Assembly: GCF_000003815.2 (NCBI RefSeq)
Contig: NC_049996.1
Coordinates: 17,627,930-17,662,798, forward strand
Length of the DNA: 34,869 nucleotides
DNA from: Branchiostoma floridae
Taxonomy: Eukaryota > Chordata > Leptocardii > Amphioxiformes > Branchiostomatidae
Direction of reading: 5' to 3'
The position numbers and the translations under genes are program-made. Below are positions 10,600 to 20,669 of the stretch, piece by piece. Positions within the stretch are counted from its first letter, which is position 1. Every line of letters starts with the position of its first letter. The notes under the pieces were generated by a model. That model was not told where the DNA came from, did no database searches, and saw only the letters and a program-made list of their open reading frames with translations.

Positions 10600-11380
10600 A
10601 GGCTGTGCATCCAGGCTTTGCGCGCTTTGACAATTATTTTTTTGCTAATGAAAAGGTACCTGATGATGAATAAAACTGTGACAGTGTGAGCCAGAAAAAT
10701 ATCCATCAGGTATTTAGTTTGTTTGTTTTTTCACAGAGAAAACACTACTTTTTTTTTTTTCTTGTATCCCAGTTTTTTTCCTAGTTCTGTCAGGTGTTTT
10801 GTCAAGTGTGCAACAGGAATTTGAATACTGAATACGCCTGACCAACAATGACACCTGGTAAAAGAACCATTGTCTTTTATGACTCTTGGCTCCCAATTGT
10901 TATTCGTGGGCATAGCTATTTGCATACTTTCTGGTAGTACAAACAGGCATTTTTGCAGCCAGACTTGGATGACGCAAGGCTCACCCGTGGAGTCACAGAC
11001 AGCAGTGTAATCCTTTGAGTCTCAACTTCAATTCTCAAATGGTGAATATCTCATAAATGGAGCTAATGTTCCCACCCTTGAACCAAAGGCTATAGTTTGA
11101 AGTATAGTGTAAACAAAAGCATATCAAGTATTTCAACAGTAATCCAGGATTGAAATATGAAGTGCAATTTAAAGAAAAAGTTCAAGATTTGAGAACAGAT
11201 CATCAGTCAGAATAGAATCTACAACGGTTTAATTCTTATATCATGATTCAATTTTGTTTCACTATCACAAAGGTGAAATCCAAACAGTTTTGTGGGTAAA
11301 GTTCATGGAAGCCATACATTGAAAGTAAAAAACTTCCACTTTCACACATGACGCTGCCAACTATGACCCCATGTACCCGG
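10600..11380. other. Intergenic stretch, nothing recognised
   Basis: Homopolymer T tracts are present near 10750 and 10770. There are no supported genes; short minus-strand frames at 10714-10925 consist of low-complexity lysine runs. Confidence 0.5.
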
Positions 11381-11382
11381 AT

Positions 11383-11435
11383 GTAAGACCAAGGAGGTTA
11401 AAGAAAGAGTGATTCTTTAACCTCCTTGGTAAGAC
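11383..11435. mobile_element. Micro-palindrome 2 with 7-bp flanking duplication
   Basis: The arms 11390-11405 and 11413-11428 are perfect 16-bp inverted repeats beginning CAAGGAGGTTAAAGAA, with a 7-base loop. GTAAGAC flanks both sides (11383-11389 and 11429-11435). This is the longest and cleanest copy of the family. Confidence 0.8.
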
Positions 11436-11493
11436 GAATTCAAGCTGCTTTTGTGTTGACATGATGAAAATTATTCGCAAATCTGAATATTAG

Positions 11494-11832
11494 TGGGGTT
11501 CAAGCGCTGCCAAACTGACCATGTGCACACCAACAGCTCTGAGCACAAATTATAGAAAAAGCGGGACTCTTTGTCTTTCTTTGCCTCCAAAAAAGAAGTT
11601 ACCCAACCTATCTAGATACATGTATAGTATTTGAGTTGTCTCTTTGAATGAAATTAATATTTATCACGGTTCATTGTTACATGTGTAACAGCGGGGTTCA
11701 AGCACAGCCAAACTGACCATGACAACACCTCGCCCCTCTGGTTGTTTCATATGCGTATTCCCTATCTTGTTTATACCATGTACTTGCAATTAGCCTACAG
11801 GCATGAACTTGCAAATAAACTTTCTTTCTATT
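11494..11832 (+). mobile_element. LINE 3' region, copy 1
   Basis: The block gaaaaagcgggactctttgt, then ccaaaaaagaagt (from about 11554), ends in the tail tataccatgtacttgcaatt ... gcatgaacttgcaaataaac (11774-11820). The same order recurs at 12461-12632, and its first part recurs at 13131-13245. The phrase gttcaagcnctgccaaactg occurs twice here (about 11500 and 11698), another small local duplication. I infer the 3' untranslated end of a non-LTR retrotransposon. Confidence 0.6.
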
Positions 11833-12354
11833 GATCTAATACCGAGGCAGAACTAGGGGTCCACCTCTGACAGGTTAGAACAAGCTACTAGTAGTATTAG
11901 CTAGAACCTGGCCATGGGTTGGAGAATTATACTCACAAATCAATCCCGGGCTTACCAAAACCAACAAAACCGTTTTTAGATTAGCATCTGATGATGCTTA
12001 TAACTCTCCTTTAGTCCTTACATAGCTTAGGCTCAAACTTTTGAATTAATTTTTTAAGTGTTATGTGTTTAAGCTTGAACCTGTTTTGAATTATTTTTTA
12101 ATGTGTTCTATGTGGCTTTCTAATTCTATCTTGTCAAGTATTCTTTTTAACCCTTAAAAGTGTATGGTGTTTGGCTCAGGCAGACAAAAGGAAAGCCTGA
12201 CGATTGAAATAGAAACAAAAGCCTGAATCTAAGAGCCAAACCTTCATCTTTTTAACATGGTAATTGTTAGAATACACAAAAAGATTGCACAGAAAGATTT
12301 CTAACTGTTGTGCTTTTTGTATGCAAAGTGGAACACAGCAGACAACAAAGGTCA

Positions 12355-12393
12355 TTCACACCAAGGAGCTTTTATCAAGCTCCTTGTTCACAC
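12355..12393. mobile_element. Micro-palindrome 3 with 7-bp flanking duplication
   Basis: CAAGGAGCTT (12362-12371) faces AAGCTCCTTG (12377-12386) around a 5-base loop. The arm differs from the other two at one base (GAGC for GAGG) and the facing arm carries the matching change. TTCACAC flanks both sides (12355-12361 and 12387-12393). The insert is 25 bp. Confidence 0.75.
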
Positions 12394-12460
12394 TAAATGG
12401 ATAATTGACAGTAGTTGTTGATTATTCAATCTCTTGAAATCACAGAACCCAGAAACTGTA

Positions 12461-12632
12461 GAAAAGGGCTTTTCGTCTCCCTGTTTCCAAAAAAGAAGTC
12501 AACACTAGTATTAATTAGAGTAGAGTATTGTTTATCTGTTCATTGTCACTTGTATATACATATATCCTATGTTTATACCATGTACTTGCAATTAGCCCTC
12601 AGGCATGAACTTGCAAATAAACTTCTATTATT
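12461..12632 (+). mobile_element. LINE 3' region, copy 2
   Basis: It begins gaaaagggcttttcgtctcc, then ccaaaaaagaagt, and ends with tataccatgtacttgcaatt and gcatgaacttgcaaataaac, followed by ttctatt. It is a shorter relative of copy 1 at 11494-11832, with about 100 bp less between head and tail. Confidence 0.6.
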
Positions 12633-12787
12633 TGGGAGCACTCTCTCAGGTACATGTACCTTATATGTCAATTGTTAAGAAAAAGACTGGAAGATGTATA
12701 TATCCAGACAGTTTTTTCATACACTGTCTAAAGATAATGGTAAGTTAAGATTTTCCAACAAACTAAAGAAGGGATAGTGGATACTCA

Positions 12788-12978
12788 ATGGAAAATTATA
12801 TAACATTACTTGATAAACAGGAGGTAGGATCAGCAATGTGTAAACTCAGAAATAGCACCCACCCCCTTGAAATTGAGAAATGGCAGCACGAAATGCTACC
12901 TGTGGGCGAAAGAACCTGTGAGTGTAACTATTGTATTTCAAAACCAGTGAAAGACGAAATACATGGTACATTTTACTT
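12788..12978 (+). pseudogene. LINE ORF C-terminal fragment
   Basis: The frame reads LRNSTHPLEIEKWQ and later GERTCECNYC and VKDEIH. This matches the pattern L.sSH.L.IE.gR, then R.C..C, then VEDE.H.. that closes the ORF of many animal LINEs. The CxxC pair is shifted to CECNYC, and the last conserved HF..C is lost (HGTFYF then stop). It lies on the + strand, opposite to the LINE fragment at 10085-10550, so it is a separate insertion. Confidence 0.55.
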
Positions 12979-13130
12979 CTAAGTCAAACTGCCTTTCTAT
13001 TGAATGACAAGGAAACAAATTTTAGAGTTATTCCAAGAGGCCTACAAAACCCATAAAATTTCCAAACGTTTAAAGACGAAAACAAAACTATAACCCTAGG
13101 CCTGTTAACATCACATAACCCACTCACATT

Positions 13131-13245
13131 ATAAAAAAAAGTGGGACACTTTGTCTTCCACTGCTTCCAGAAAAGAAGTAAAAAAAAACCCCCAAAGCTT
13201 AGATAATCATAATGATTGTAGCTCCCAGCAGTTCATTGTTTGCAT
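13131..13245 (+). mobile_element. LINE 3' region, copy 3 (partial)
   Basis: It shares 'aaaaaagtgggacactttgt' then ccagaaaagaagt, and cagttcattgtttgcatcc, with copies 1 and 2, but the terminal hairpin and tail are missing. It lies 150 bp after the LINE C-terminal fragment on the same strand, which fits one truncated element spanning 12788-13245. Confidence 0.45.
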
Positions 13246-13589
13246 CCTTGTAGAAAACAAAAGTCCCTTCACACCTTATATTACTACTGATAAGTACTTG
13301 ATAATTTTAGGAGACAAACTATTCACATCCAAAAAAGTTTGGATTATGTTCAGTTTGTGAGGAAGATACCAGTGCATATCAGATTTGTATTTTTATGGTT
13401 ATAATAAAGAATGTTTATTTAGGTGTTGTCACAGTGCAACATTTGACTATTGGACAAATTTGGGCTGCTTCAGGATGAGAGAAGTGGTGACCATTCTCAG
13501 AATACTAGCGATGACTGTTTCACTCTGGCAACAGTCTGAGGGGTTTGAATTTTGCTTATTATCAACTCAAACCCATTCTAACTGAAAAA

Positions 13590-13860
13590 CCGTCAGTTAT
13601 GATATGAGCCCGTCGGGTTCGTTTCATGACCGAGGGTTGTATTATTGTTCAATTCACGCCTTTCACGCCTCTCCCTTATACCCCTCTGAGAGGTGTGAGG
13701 AGACAAATTCTCGGCCCTCGGGACACAAAGAAACCGACGGGTTTCATGATTTTTTAGGCTTTTGTCCGTAGGGTTGGGAGTTTAGACCGACGGCCCGAGT
13801 AAGTTTACCCCGTCGGTGTTCCAATTTCTCTCCAACGGGCGGCCCAAGAAGATATCGGGA
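13590..13860. repeat. GC-rich foldback-like patch with CCCGTCGG arms
   Basis: CCCGTCGGGTTCGTTT (about 13611-13626) faces AAAGAAACCGACGGG (about 13728-13742), and ACCGACGG/CCGTCGGT follows near 13786-13820. A paired ctctgagaggtgtgaggag also occurs. GC content is well above the surroundings. It shares words with 7085-7395, so it is probably a DNA-element family. No target duplication was identified. Confidence 0.45.
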
Positions 13861-14190
13861 TGCTCTAAAAAGACCGCGGTCTCCTTGCATATTTCATCAA
13901 TGATATCTTAAGTTGTGAACGTTGTACAATAATAATTTTCATATCATCATACTCAGTATGTCAAGAGCTACAACCTGATATCTCACTTGAAGGTAGAACA
14001 GCAATTTTGCGTGAATTTCCAAATGGCTTGTGTCTTTGCAAGAATAAAATGACCAGTGTTTACAGAATAGTTTTGAAAAAAGGAAACTGTAAAACCACTT
14101 TCTGTGCAAAGTACAGATAGACTCTTAAGTCCTAGTATATACATGTACATGTAGTTCCTTAGTCTAGTATATTGCTAATATTTGTCATAA

Positions 14191-14694
14191 GGCCACAGCA
14201 AGTAAATTTTATGGATGACATCCTCTGCAGACTGCAAAAATAATGAGATAGGGCGAAAAAAAAACAAGATGGGTAAAAAAAAACAAGATGGCAAATTTTC
14301 AAAATATACGTTGTAACAAGACTTGAAGGGACAAAATATGGCATCACAGCCAACAAGGCATTCAGTCCTGTATTTAAGAAGTGCACCAATGTAGTTAAAG
14401 TGACACTAGTATGGTAGACTGGTATCATTAACCATGTTGGCAACTACACTCATAGCTTCCATAGTTGTGTCACTTTTACAACTATCTATCAAGTTTCACT
14501 TCTGCAACTACAGTCAATGCTACATAGTCTCTAGTATCAACTCTACATTCAATGATTAGGTTACAACACAACCTTTACCCATTTTCGTCTATCCGGCCTT
14601 CCCTGAAGAAGAAAAAAAATCTTTTTTTTTTCTGAAATCAGGCAAAAATTAATGAGCGCGCGGATGTCATCCATAAAATTTACTTGCTGTGGCC
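14191..14694. mobile_element. MITE, 504 bp, with perfect 33-bp terminal inverted repeats
   Basis: 14191-14223 (starting GGCCACAGCAAGTAAATTTT) and 14662-14694 are exact reverse complements over 33 bases. TAA lies outside both ends (14188-14190 and 14695-14697), which fits a PIF/Harbinger-type 3-bp duplication. Perfect identity of the ends implies recent movement or strong conservation. The interior is non-coding and has a smaller inverted pair of its own around aaagtgacac / gtgtcactttt. Open frames across it are chance. Confidence 0.85.
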
Positions 14695-14709
14695 TAACTA
14701 TACATACCT

Positions 14710-16925
14710 AATTTAGTGAATTTAGTGGATGAGCAATCCCATAGCAGGTGGACATGTAAATATTGATTCGAAGATGACCTGGAGTTGTCTTGTCTTTCTA
14801 TGTAAGAATCTCATCTCATCTTCCATAATACTGCTGATTTAGTTCAATTATGGTAGAGGTTTGTCTGATTTATAGTATAATCATATATCGCACTAATTTG
14901 GTGAATGAGCTTGCACACAGCAAGAGGAGGAATAGATATTGATTACAACACAGGGGGGATCAAAGTGGAACTTAAGCCTGGTGTTTTGCTATCATGAGAA
15001 CAGGTTTGGTTTCATTTAGGGATGTGTACCGGTACAGTGTACCGATACAGTACCGGTATCAATTAGGTACAGATACAAAAATACCGAACCCTGGTGTACT
15101 GGTACTGGACCTGTATCTAATTAGTGCAAGCCAGGCAGGATAACAGGTTAGGGGATGGCCACTTTGACAGATAAAATTACTGTGAAATCACCATAGCAGT
15201 CTCTGAGCCCCAGTGAGGGAAAAGCAACAAGGGTCAAATTTTTGTTGCATCATGTGTCTACCATAATAAACACGTTTTTATTGGTTCAAACATGCTTCTA
15301 CCCTTTTTAATACATTGTTTTGCCATTATAACATAATATAACATAATATTATGATATAATATTCAATGCCATGCATTTAGGTCCGGACTCATTAGGTCCG
15401 GACCTGTACCTAAACCTCTGGATTCGATTCGGGACCTGTACCTAAACGTGGGTTTAGGTACGCATCCCTAGTTTCATTATGAACCCAGCTGTTTTCTAAC
15501 AATCATATACATGATACCAGTGTGGTAAATGAGCAAAAGTGCAGAAAGGGGAAGGATAGATATTGATGGAAACACCTGGGGGGATCGAAGTGGAATCGAA
15601 TCCTGGTGTTTTGCCATCAAGAACTCACGTTTTCATACTGAGAACAGGTTTAGTTTCATTACGAACCCAGCTGTTGTCTTACAATTATATACATTATACC
15701 AGTTTGGTAAATGAGCAAATGTGCAGCAAGTAAAGGATAGTTATTGATTCTAACAGTAGGGAACTGTTTTCTATTAGGGGACCAGATTTTAGTAAGTCCA
15801 ATCATTATTATCGTATATAATGTAGGAAATGGGTTTGCTTCAGAGTAATCTACTCCAACGCAGATAAACTTTCAAGCTAAGAGGTTTAATTTCATTTAGA
15901 AGTTCATCTGTTTTCTAGCATAATCAACAAGAAAGAAAGAAAGAACGAAACATCATAGGGGCATTGTAGGGGATTCAGAGTCTTAATTTCCTGCACTGTC
16001 TTCCTACGGAGAGCAGTCTCATTCATCTGCTGTAGACCATAATGTTGTAATGACAAAAACACATATTTGGTAAATGAGCAAATAGCAGTTAGATTTAGAG
16101 AGAAGGATGAATGTGGATTCTACCATCTGTAGTGAACTGCTGGGATTGGAAGTGAACGTCTTGTTTTTCTCCTGTTCTTCTGAGCAAATTTACTCTCATC
16201 ATAGGCAGCTATTTTCCTTGATTATACATGTACAGATTTGATAAACTGCAGCTCGTATAGATGAATTTGTTTTAATTCTAGCACCAGTAGTGAACTGCTG
16301 GGAAATGACAGTCTTGTTTTTCTCATGTTCTTCAAATTTACTCTCTTCCTAGGCAGCTATTCTCCTTAATTATACAGATTTGGTAAATGAGCAAAACAGT
16401 GGCACATAATGAAGAAGGATAAATATTGATTGTAGCAACAGGAGGGAACTGCTCGGAACTGACAGTCTCATTTTTCTCATGTTCTTCTGGACAAATTTAC
16501 TCTATTTCTAGGCCGCTATTCTCCTAAATTCTACAGATTTAGTAAATGAGCAAACCCCCAGCAGTACAGAAGGATAAATATTGATGCTTATATCAGTAGT
16601 GGTGGGGAGTGAAAGTCTTGGTTTTCTCCTATTCTCCTGAGCAAATTTATTCTCTTCCATTTACTCTCATTACAGGCAGCAATTCAGCTTTATTCGTTAT
16701 TTATACAGATTTGGTAAATGAGCAAAACCCCAGCAGTATAGAAGCATAAATATTGATTCTAGCATCAGATGGTAATTACGGGAGTCAACTCCATGTTTGT
16801 CCTGCTGTTTTCTGACATGAGAACAGATTTGCTTTCATTAGAGAGCCATCTAATGTCGTCCCTGTGGGTTCTAAATTGCACAAGCAATTTGGCTGTACTC
16901 TTGTTCACTGTCAGGTATTACCTGC
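14710..16925 (+). repeat. Decayed tandem array, 'ggtaaatgagcaaa ... ggataaatattgatt' unit
   Basis: About nine degenerate units are anchored near 14714, 14893, 15520, 15703, 16068, 16235, 16381, 16538 and 16711. Each has tttggtaaatgagcaaa, then an aaggataaatattgatt block, then a ggaactg...agtctt block and a pyrimidine-rich ttctcatgttcttc stretch. Spacing is mostly 145-190 bp, stretched by a MITE insertion at 15017-15470. Units differ by many substitutions and indels. I find no conserved reading frame, so this is an old non-coding tandem amplification. Confidence 0.75.
15017..15470. mobile_element. hAT-like MITE, 454 bp, 8-bp target duplication
   Basis: The ends are TAGGGATGTGTACC and GGTACGCATCCCTA. 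GTTTCATT flanks both sides (15009-15016 and 15471-15478), the 8-bp duplication of hAT elements. A neighbouring unit of the host tandem array keeps the uninterrupted target: aggttta then gtttcatt at 15653-15660, then acgaacccagctg. That confirms the insertion and its exact borders. The interior repeats ggtccgga and acctgtacctaaac, without coding capacity. Confidence 0.85.
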
Positions 16926-16934
16926 ATAGTCTTG

Positions 16935-17320
16935 GTGTCTTTGGGCTGTCTTAAGGTTTTCTTTGTTTCTGGCTTGGCTGAAAAAATGTTAATGTTTGTT
17001 TAAGTCTGTGAACTTGACTTAACTTGATGTGAACTGCCTGTACAGTCTTGTTTTTTGGGGGCCGTCTTAAGATTTACTTTGTTTCTGGCTTTAGTAACAA
17101 AAAAAGTGGATCATTTCTGACTTTGTCTAAGTCTGTAAACTGCCTGTACCGTCTTGGTGCCTTTAGGCCATCTTAAGATTTTCTTGTTTCTGGCTATGTT
17201 GAAAAGAAATCTTTGTTTAAGTCTGTGAATTGCCTGAGTGTACAGTCTTGTTTTTTTGTGTCCATTTTAAGATTTTTGTTTGTTTCTGGTTTTATTAACA
17301 AAAAAGTGGATCATTTCTGA
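16935..17320 (+). repeat. Tandem repeat, about 4 units of 95-115 bp
   Basis: Units are anchored on cttaagattttctttgtttc near 16946, 17061, 17166 and 17261. Associated blocks are tgtacagtcttgttttt and aaaaaagtggatcatttctg (17099 and 17300). The unit is not related to the array immediately upstream. It is non-coding. Confidence 0.7.
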
Positions 17321-17639
17321 AGCTACATACTCCAAAAATTGTGGATTGCATTGTCAGGCTGTTAGATCACATGTATACCATGTGAAAGCTGAGAGGTTGT
17401 TGACCCTGGCTTTGGAGCAACATGTACAGGTTGATTTTAGGTTGTTGTTTCTCACCCAACTTGTACACTACTGGAGAGGCACGTTGTCCATTCTCCTCTA
17501 ACTTTATACGCAAAGTGACTTCTAGTAGTTTTGCACAAGTTAAAGTACTTCTTTGGTAATCTTTTTTTATTTTTTGTCTAAGAACAGGATTATATTAAAC
17601 TTACTTTCCCCTCAGTCTAGACACTTCAACAATAATTTC

Positions 17640-17885
17640 AATGTTTATTAAATTTCTTTTATCTTTTGTGACTAGAATTGAAAATCGTTTTCTCGGTGAC
17701 AATGACTTTGTGCATATGAAGACGGTACAAATTTGATCATAGATATGGATTTAAGTTGGAATGAAGCCATCATGATATCATTTTAATGTCTGAGTCTTTT
17801 CTGTCAATCGAAAAGTCATTTTCTTGTTGATAAATGAGCTTCAGTTCTCATGAAGACAGCACAAATTGGGTTACGGCCAGTTGGA
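17640..17885 (+). repeat. Two-copy local repeat
   Basis: 'catatgaagacggtacaaat' near 17713 and 'catgaagacagcacaaattg' near 17858 anchor two diverged copies with matching upstream parts (aaaatcgttttctcggtgac and aaaagtcattttcttgttga). The distance is about 145 bp. It is non-coding. Confidence 0.5.
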
Positions 17886-18609
17886 GGTATCTAAGGCCCA
17901 TGCCAATTTCTTAGTCATGAATCTTAAGACACTTGGGATGGGATAAGAAAGGGCTGAGACAAGAAGAAGATGTATTGATTTGCCATTTATTTAGACATTA
18001 CTTAATGTCTTAAAGCCTGTGATGCTGCCAGAGATAGCAGATGGTGAAGGTTAGTCACTACTGTACATTTGTGTCAGAAGGTACCCGTGTGAAAACATAT
18101 AATGTAGTGTGGTTTCAGAACATAGGGCTATCTGCACCTGTAACTGTCCTTGGAAAAATTAGTAGGTCTATGGTCAAGAATCTCTTTAGTTTAGTGGAAA
18201 TAATGACATGTAATAATATTGCCTTTTTCCCTAAAAACACATTTTCACTGTATCTTCTGTACATTTGACAGAGATGATATTTTCTTGAAGTATGTACCAT
18301 TTGTACGGGTACATATGTATGCATTACTAGTGAACAACATAATCAATAATTCGAAACCTGGAAAATTGTTTTTCTGTACATCATTACCACAGGTCAGGGT
18401 GCAACGAACCCTGCTGACCCTTGAGAAGGTCCTCCCATTTGAGCCAGTCTGGAATCAAAACCAGCTCTAATGGCAAAACAGCAGGAAATGGGGTGTTCAC
18501 ATGTCTGGCTTGTCTCACGTATAATTTAGTGCCCCGAAGCCTGAACTCCTATTGATTGCTAGATGGGGCTGTCGCAGTGGGCTGAAATAAGAGTCTGTTG
18601 TTGTCACAG

Positions 18610-18771
18610 GCAGAGTTACTGGTTCTACAGATAGATATCGCTGAAGAAAAGTGGATCGTCAGACAAGAACTCTGCAAAAGACCTGAGCCAGCTTACAGAT
18701 GTGCCCTGTGTGGCAGAGACTGTCATTCTTGTATGGGACAGTCACCGTACATGTGTTTAGCCATAGCTTAA
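18610..18771 (+). pseudogene. Cys-rich LINE-like C-terminal remnant, copy 1
   Basis: The open frame reads DIAEEKWIVRQELCKRPEPA followed by CALCGRDCHS, then a stop at 18769-18771. The C..CGR.C.S(R)(I)G pattern resembles the terminal zinc-finger-like motif of several animal LINE ORFs (C..C.R.C.SRIGL.SH). Here the SRIG part reads SCMG. It is preceded by a cacag that could pass for a splice acceptor. A host exon with a duplicated zinc motif is the alternative, but no partner exon is visible. Confidence 0.4.
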
Positions 18772-18991
18772 ACTGTAGGTCTAATATCAACCAGTTCATT
18801 GAAGAGGTTCATTAGTCACTTATGAGTAAGTTAAGGGACTATCTCACTGACCAGAGGCACTCCAAGGAGATGAGGTGTTCGCTTGTCTGCCTTGTCTAGC
18901 GTATAATTTAGTGCCCAGAAGCCTGAACTTGTATTGATTGCTAGACGGGGTTGTCGCAGTGGGCTGAAATAAGAGTCTGTTGTTGTCACAG

Positions 18992-19180
18992 GCAGAGTTA
19001 CTGGTTCTGCCGATAGATATCGCTGAAGAAAAGTGGATCGTCAGACAAGAGCTCTGCAAAAGACCTGAGCCAGCTTACAGATGTGCCCTATGTGGCAGAG
19101 TCTGTCATTCTCGTATAGGACAGTCATTGTACATGTGTTTAGCCATACTATGCTTAAACTGTACGTCTGATATCAACTAG
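18992..19180 (+). pseudogene. Cys-rich LINE-like C-terminal remnant, copy 2
   Basis: It is a near-identical tandem copy of 18610-18771, with CALCGRVCHSRIGQS. This copy keeps the SRIG of the presumed ancestral motif, so copy 1 is the more decayed. The final His and Cys of the usual motif (SH.R.C) are absent, so a working zinc site is unlikely. It ends at a stop at 19178-19180. Confidence 0.4.
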
Positions 19181-19439
19181 TTCAATGAAGAGGTTCATTA
19201 GTCACTTATGAGTAAGTTAAGGAATTATCTCACTGACCGGAGGCACTCCGAGGAAATGAGGTGCTCACATGTCCGCCTTGTCTAACGTATAATTTAGTGC
19301 CCCGAAGCCTGAACTTGTATCGATTGTAAGACAGGCCTGTCGTAGTGGGCTGCAATAAGACTGTTGTTGTCACAGGGTAAATCCAGAATCCGCAAGAATG
19401 ATTCTATCGATAGACATCCCAAACAGAGCCTCTGTCAAT

Positions 19440-20525
19440 GTCAATGGAGACTCCGATCAGGATACTGAGAGTGCGTTAGGGTGGTCTACCTTTTATAAAT
19501 CCAAAATTTCAAATCTATTGGTCTCATGTGACATGGGTCAAAGTTTTAAGGGAATGTAGTCATTTTAGACAAAGCAACAAACAGCCATGATAACAATTTT
19601 GTCTGACAGAGACCAATTGTTGGGTGAGGATGTATTCAGCACCAAGGACAGGATAGTACCTCACCACTTTAACATTTGTATGTGCCAACTTTAAGCAATG
19701 AAAATAAAGTATAAAAACAAACAATCAACCATGGCTGTCAAGTTTAGGCCACAGAGACAAGTCAATGGGTGATGATGATGTATTCAGCACCAAGGACAGT
19801 ACAATGTCCAACTACATTGTAAATATCACCACTTCTTTGTTTGTATGTACTAACTATAAGCAGTGAAACTAAAAAACCAAATAATCTTAAAACCAATGTC
19901 AAAATATTTTACAAGCTCTGATCCCGCTCTCTGCCGAAAGAGTTTGTGACTCTGCCAGGCTGAAATCTCTACCCTGATATTTAAACATCTGGAAACAAGG
20001 CGTTCGCACGGCTGTCTCATCAGGTGTATAGAGAGTGTTAGGGTGACTGGCCACCTTTCAATACCAAATTTTAAGTCTATTGGTCTAATGTGACATGAAG
20101 CAAACATGAAAAGTTCTGAATATCTTTTAAGGGAATATTGTAAATTTTACAAACTCCGATCACGTTCTCTACTGAGAGTTTGTGACTCTACCAGGCTGAA
20201 ATCTGTACCCTGATATTTAAACATCTGGAAATAAGGCATCCGCACGGCTGCCTCATCAGGTGTATAGAATGTGTTAGGATGTCTGTCTTCCTGACAGACA
20301 TGATTGCAAAATCTTAAGTCAAACTATCGGTCTAATGCATGTGACATGAAGCAACTGTTAAAAAGTTCTGAATGTCTTTTAAGAGATCATCATAAATTTT
20401 ACAATGTCACACTCTCTGCTGAGAGAATTGTTGATCTGCCAGACGGAAATCTGTACCCTGATATTTAAACATCTGGAAACAAGGCGTCCGCACGGCTGTC
20501 CCATCAGGTGCATAATTTGCTGGCC
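19440..20525 (+). repeat. Mixed tandem repeat, about 230-bp units, interrupted
   Basis: Three units carry 'ccctgatatttaaacatctg' near 19972, 20208 and 20457, with gaaatctntaccctgat before and aaggcntccgcacggctg after. A fourth, earlier relative (19440-19560) has only the ggtctnatgtgacatg and ttaagggaat part. The dispersed attcagcaccaaggacag repeat (19615-19870) is inserted between the first and second units. Frames on the minus strand (for example 19850-20107 and 20379-20591) are parallel translations of the repeat, not genes. Confidence 0.75.
19615..19870 (+). repeat. Dispersed 'attcagcaccaaggacag' repeat, second locus
   Basis: Two units near 19629 and 19778 match those at 6433 and 6833, with shared ggccacagagacaagt and tttgtatgta blocks and a gcaatgaaaataaa-type end (19696). 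Here the units are 149 bp apart; at 6.4 kb the spacing is larger because of an inserted minisatellite unit. Confidence 0.6.
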
Positions 20526-20669
20526 TGCAGGCCGATCCCGTATCGATCGCCTGATGTCCATATTCTGAGAGTCTGTCACACGGGAGGCCACAACGACATG
20601 GATCGTTTCATCTGGTCTTTAGGCCAACAAGTCACGATGAGCACACTGACTTTACACCAGTCAGAGTCA

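Larger units (their letters stand above)
18490..19400 (+). repeat. Tandem triplication, period about 385 bp
   Basis: The anchor gtataatttagtgcc occurs at 18519, 18901 and 19287 (steps 382 and 386). Copies 1 and 2 are full and share a segment that reads as protein in one frame (see 18610 and 18992). Copy 3 stops soon after ctgttgttgtcacagg. Copies 1 and 2 are clearly similar over their whole length, so this triplication is younger than the arrays on its left. Confidence 0.85.

Noticed and set aside
16500-16720. Duplicated small exons between ttctag and tacag in the tandem units
   Set aside because: Acceptor-like words recur, but no frame is conserved between units.
14710-16925. CRISPR-like array
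   Set aside because: Units are about 160 bp, degenerate, with no short conserved repeat and spacer structure; the DNA is animal.
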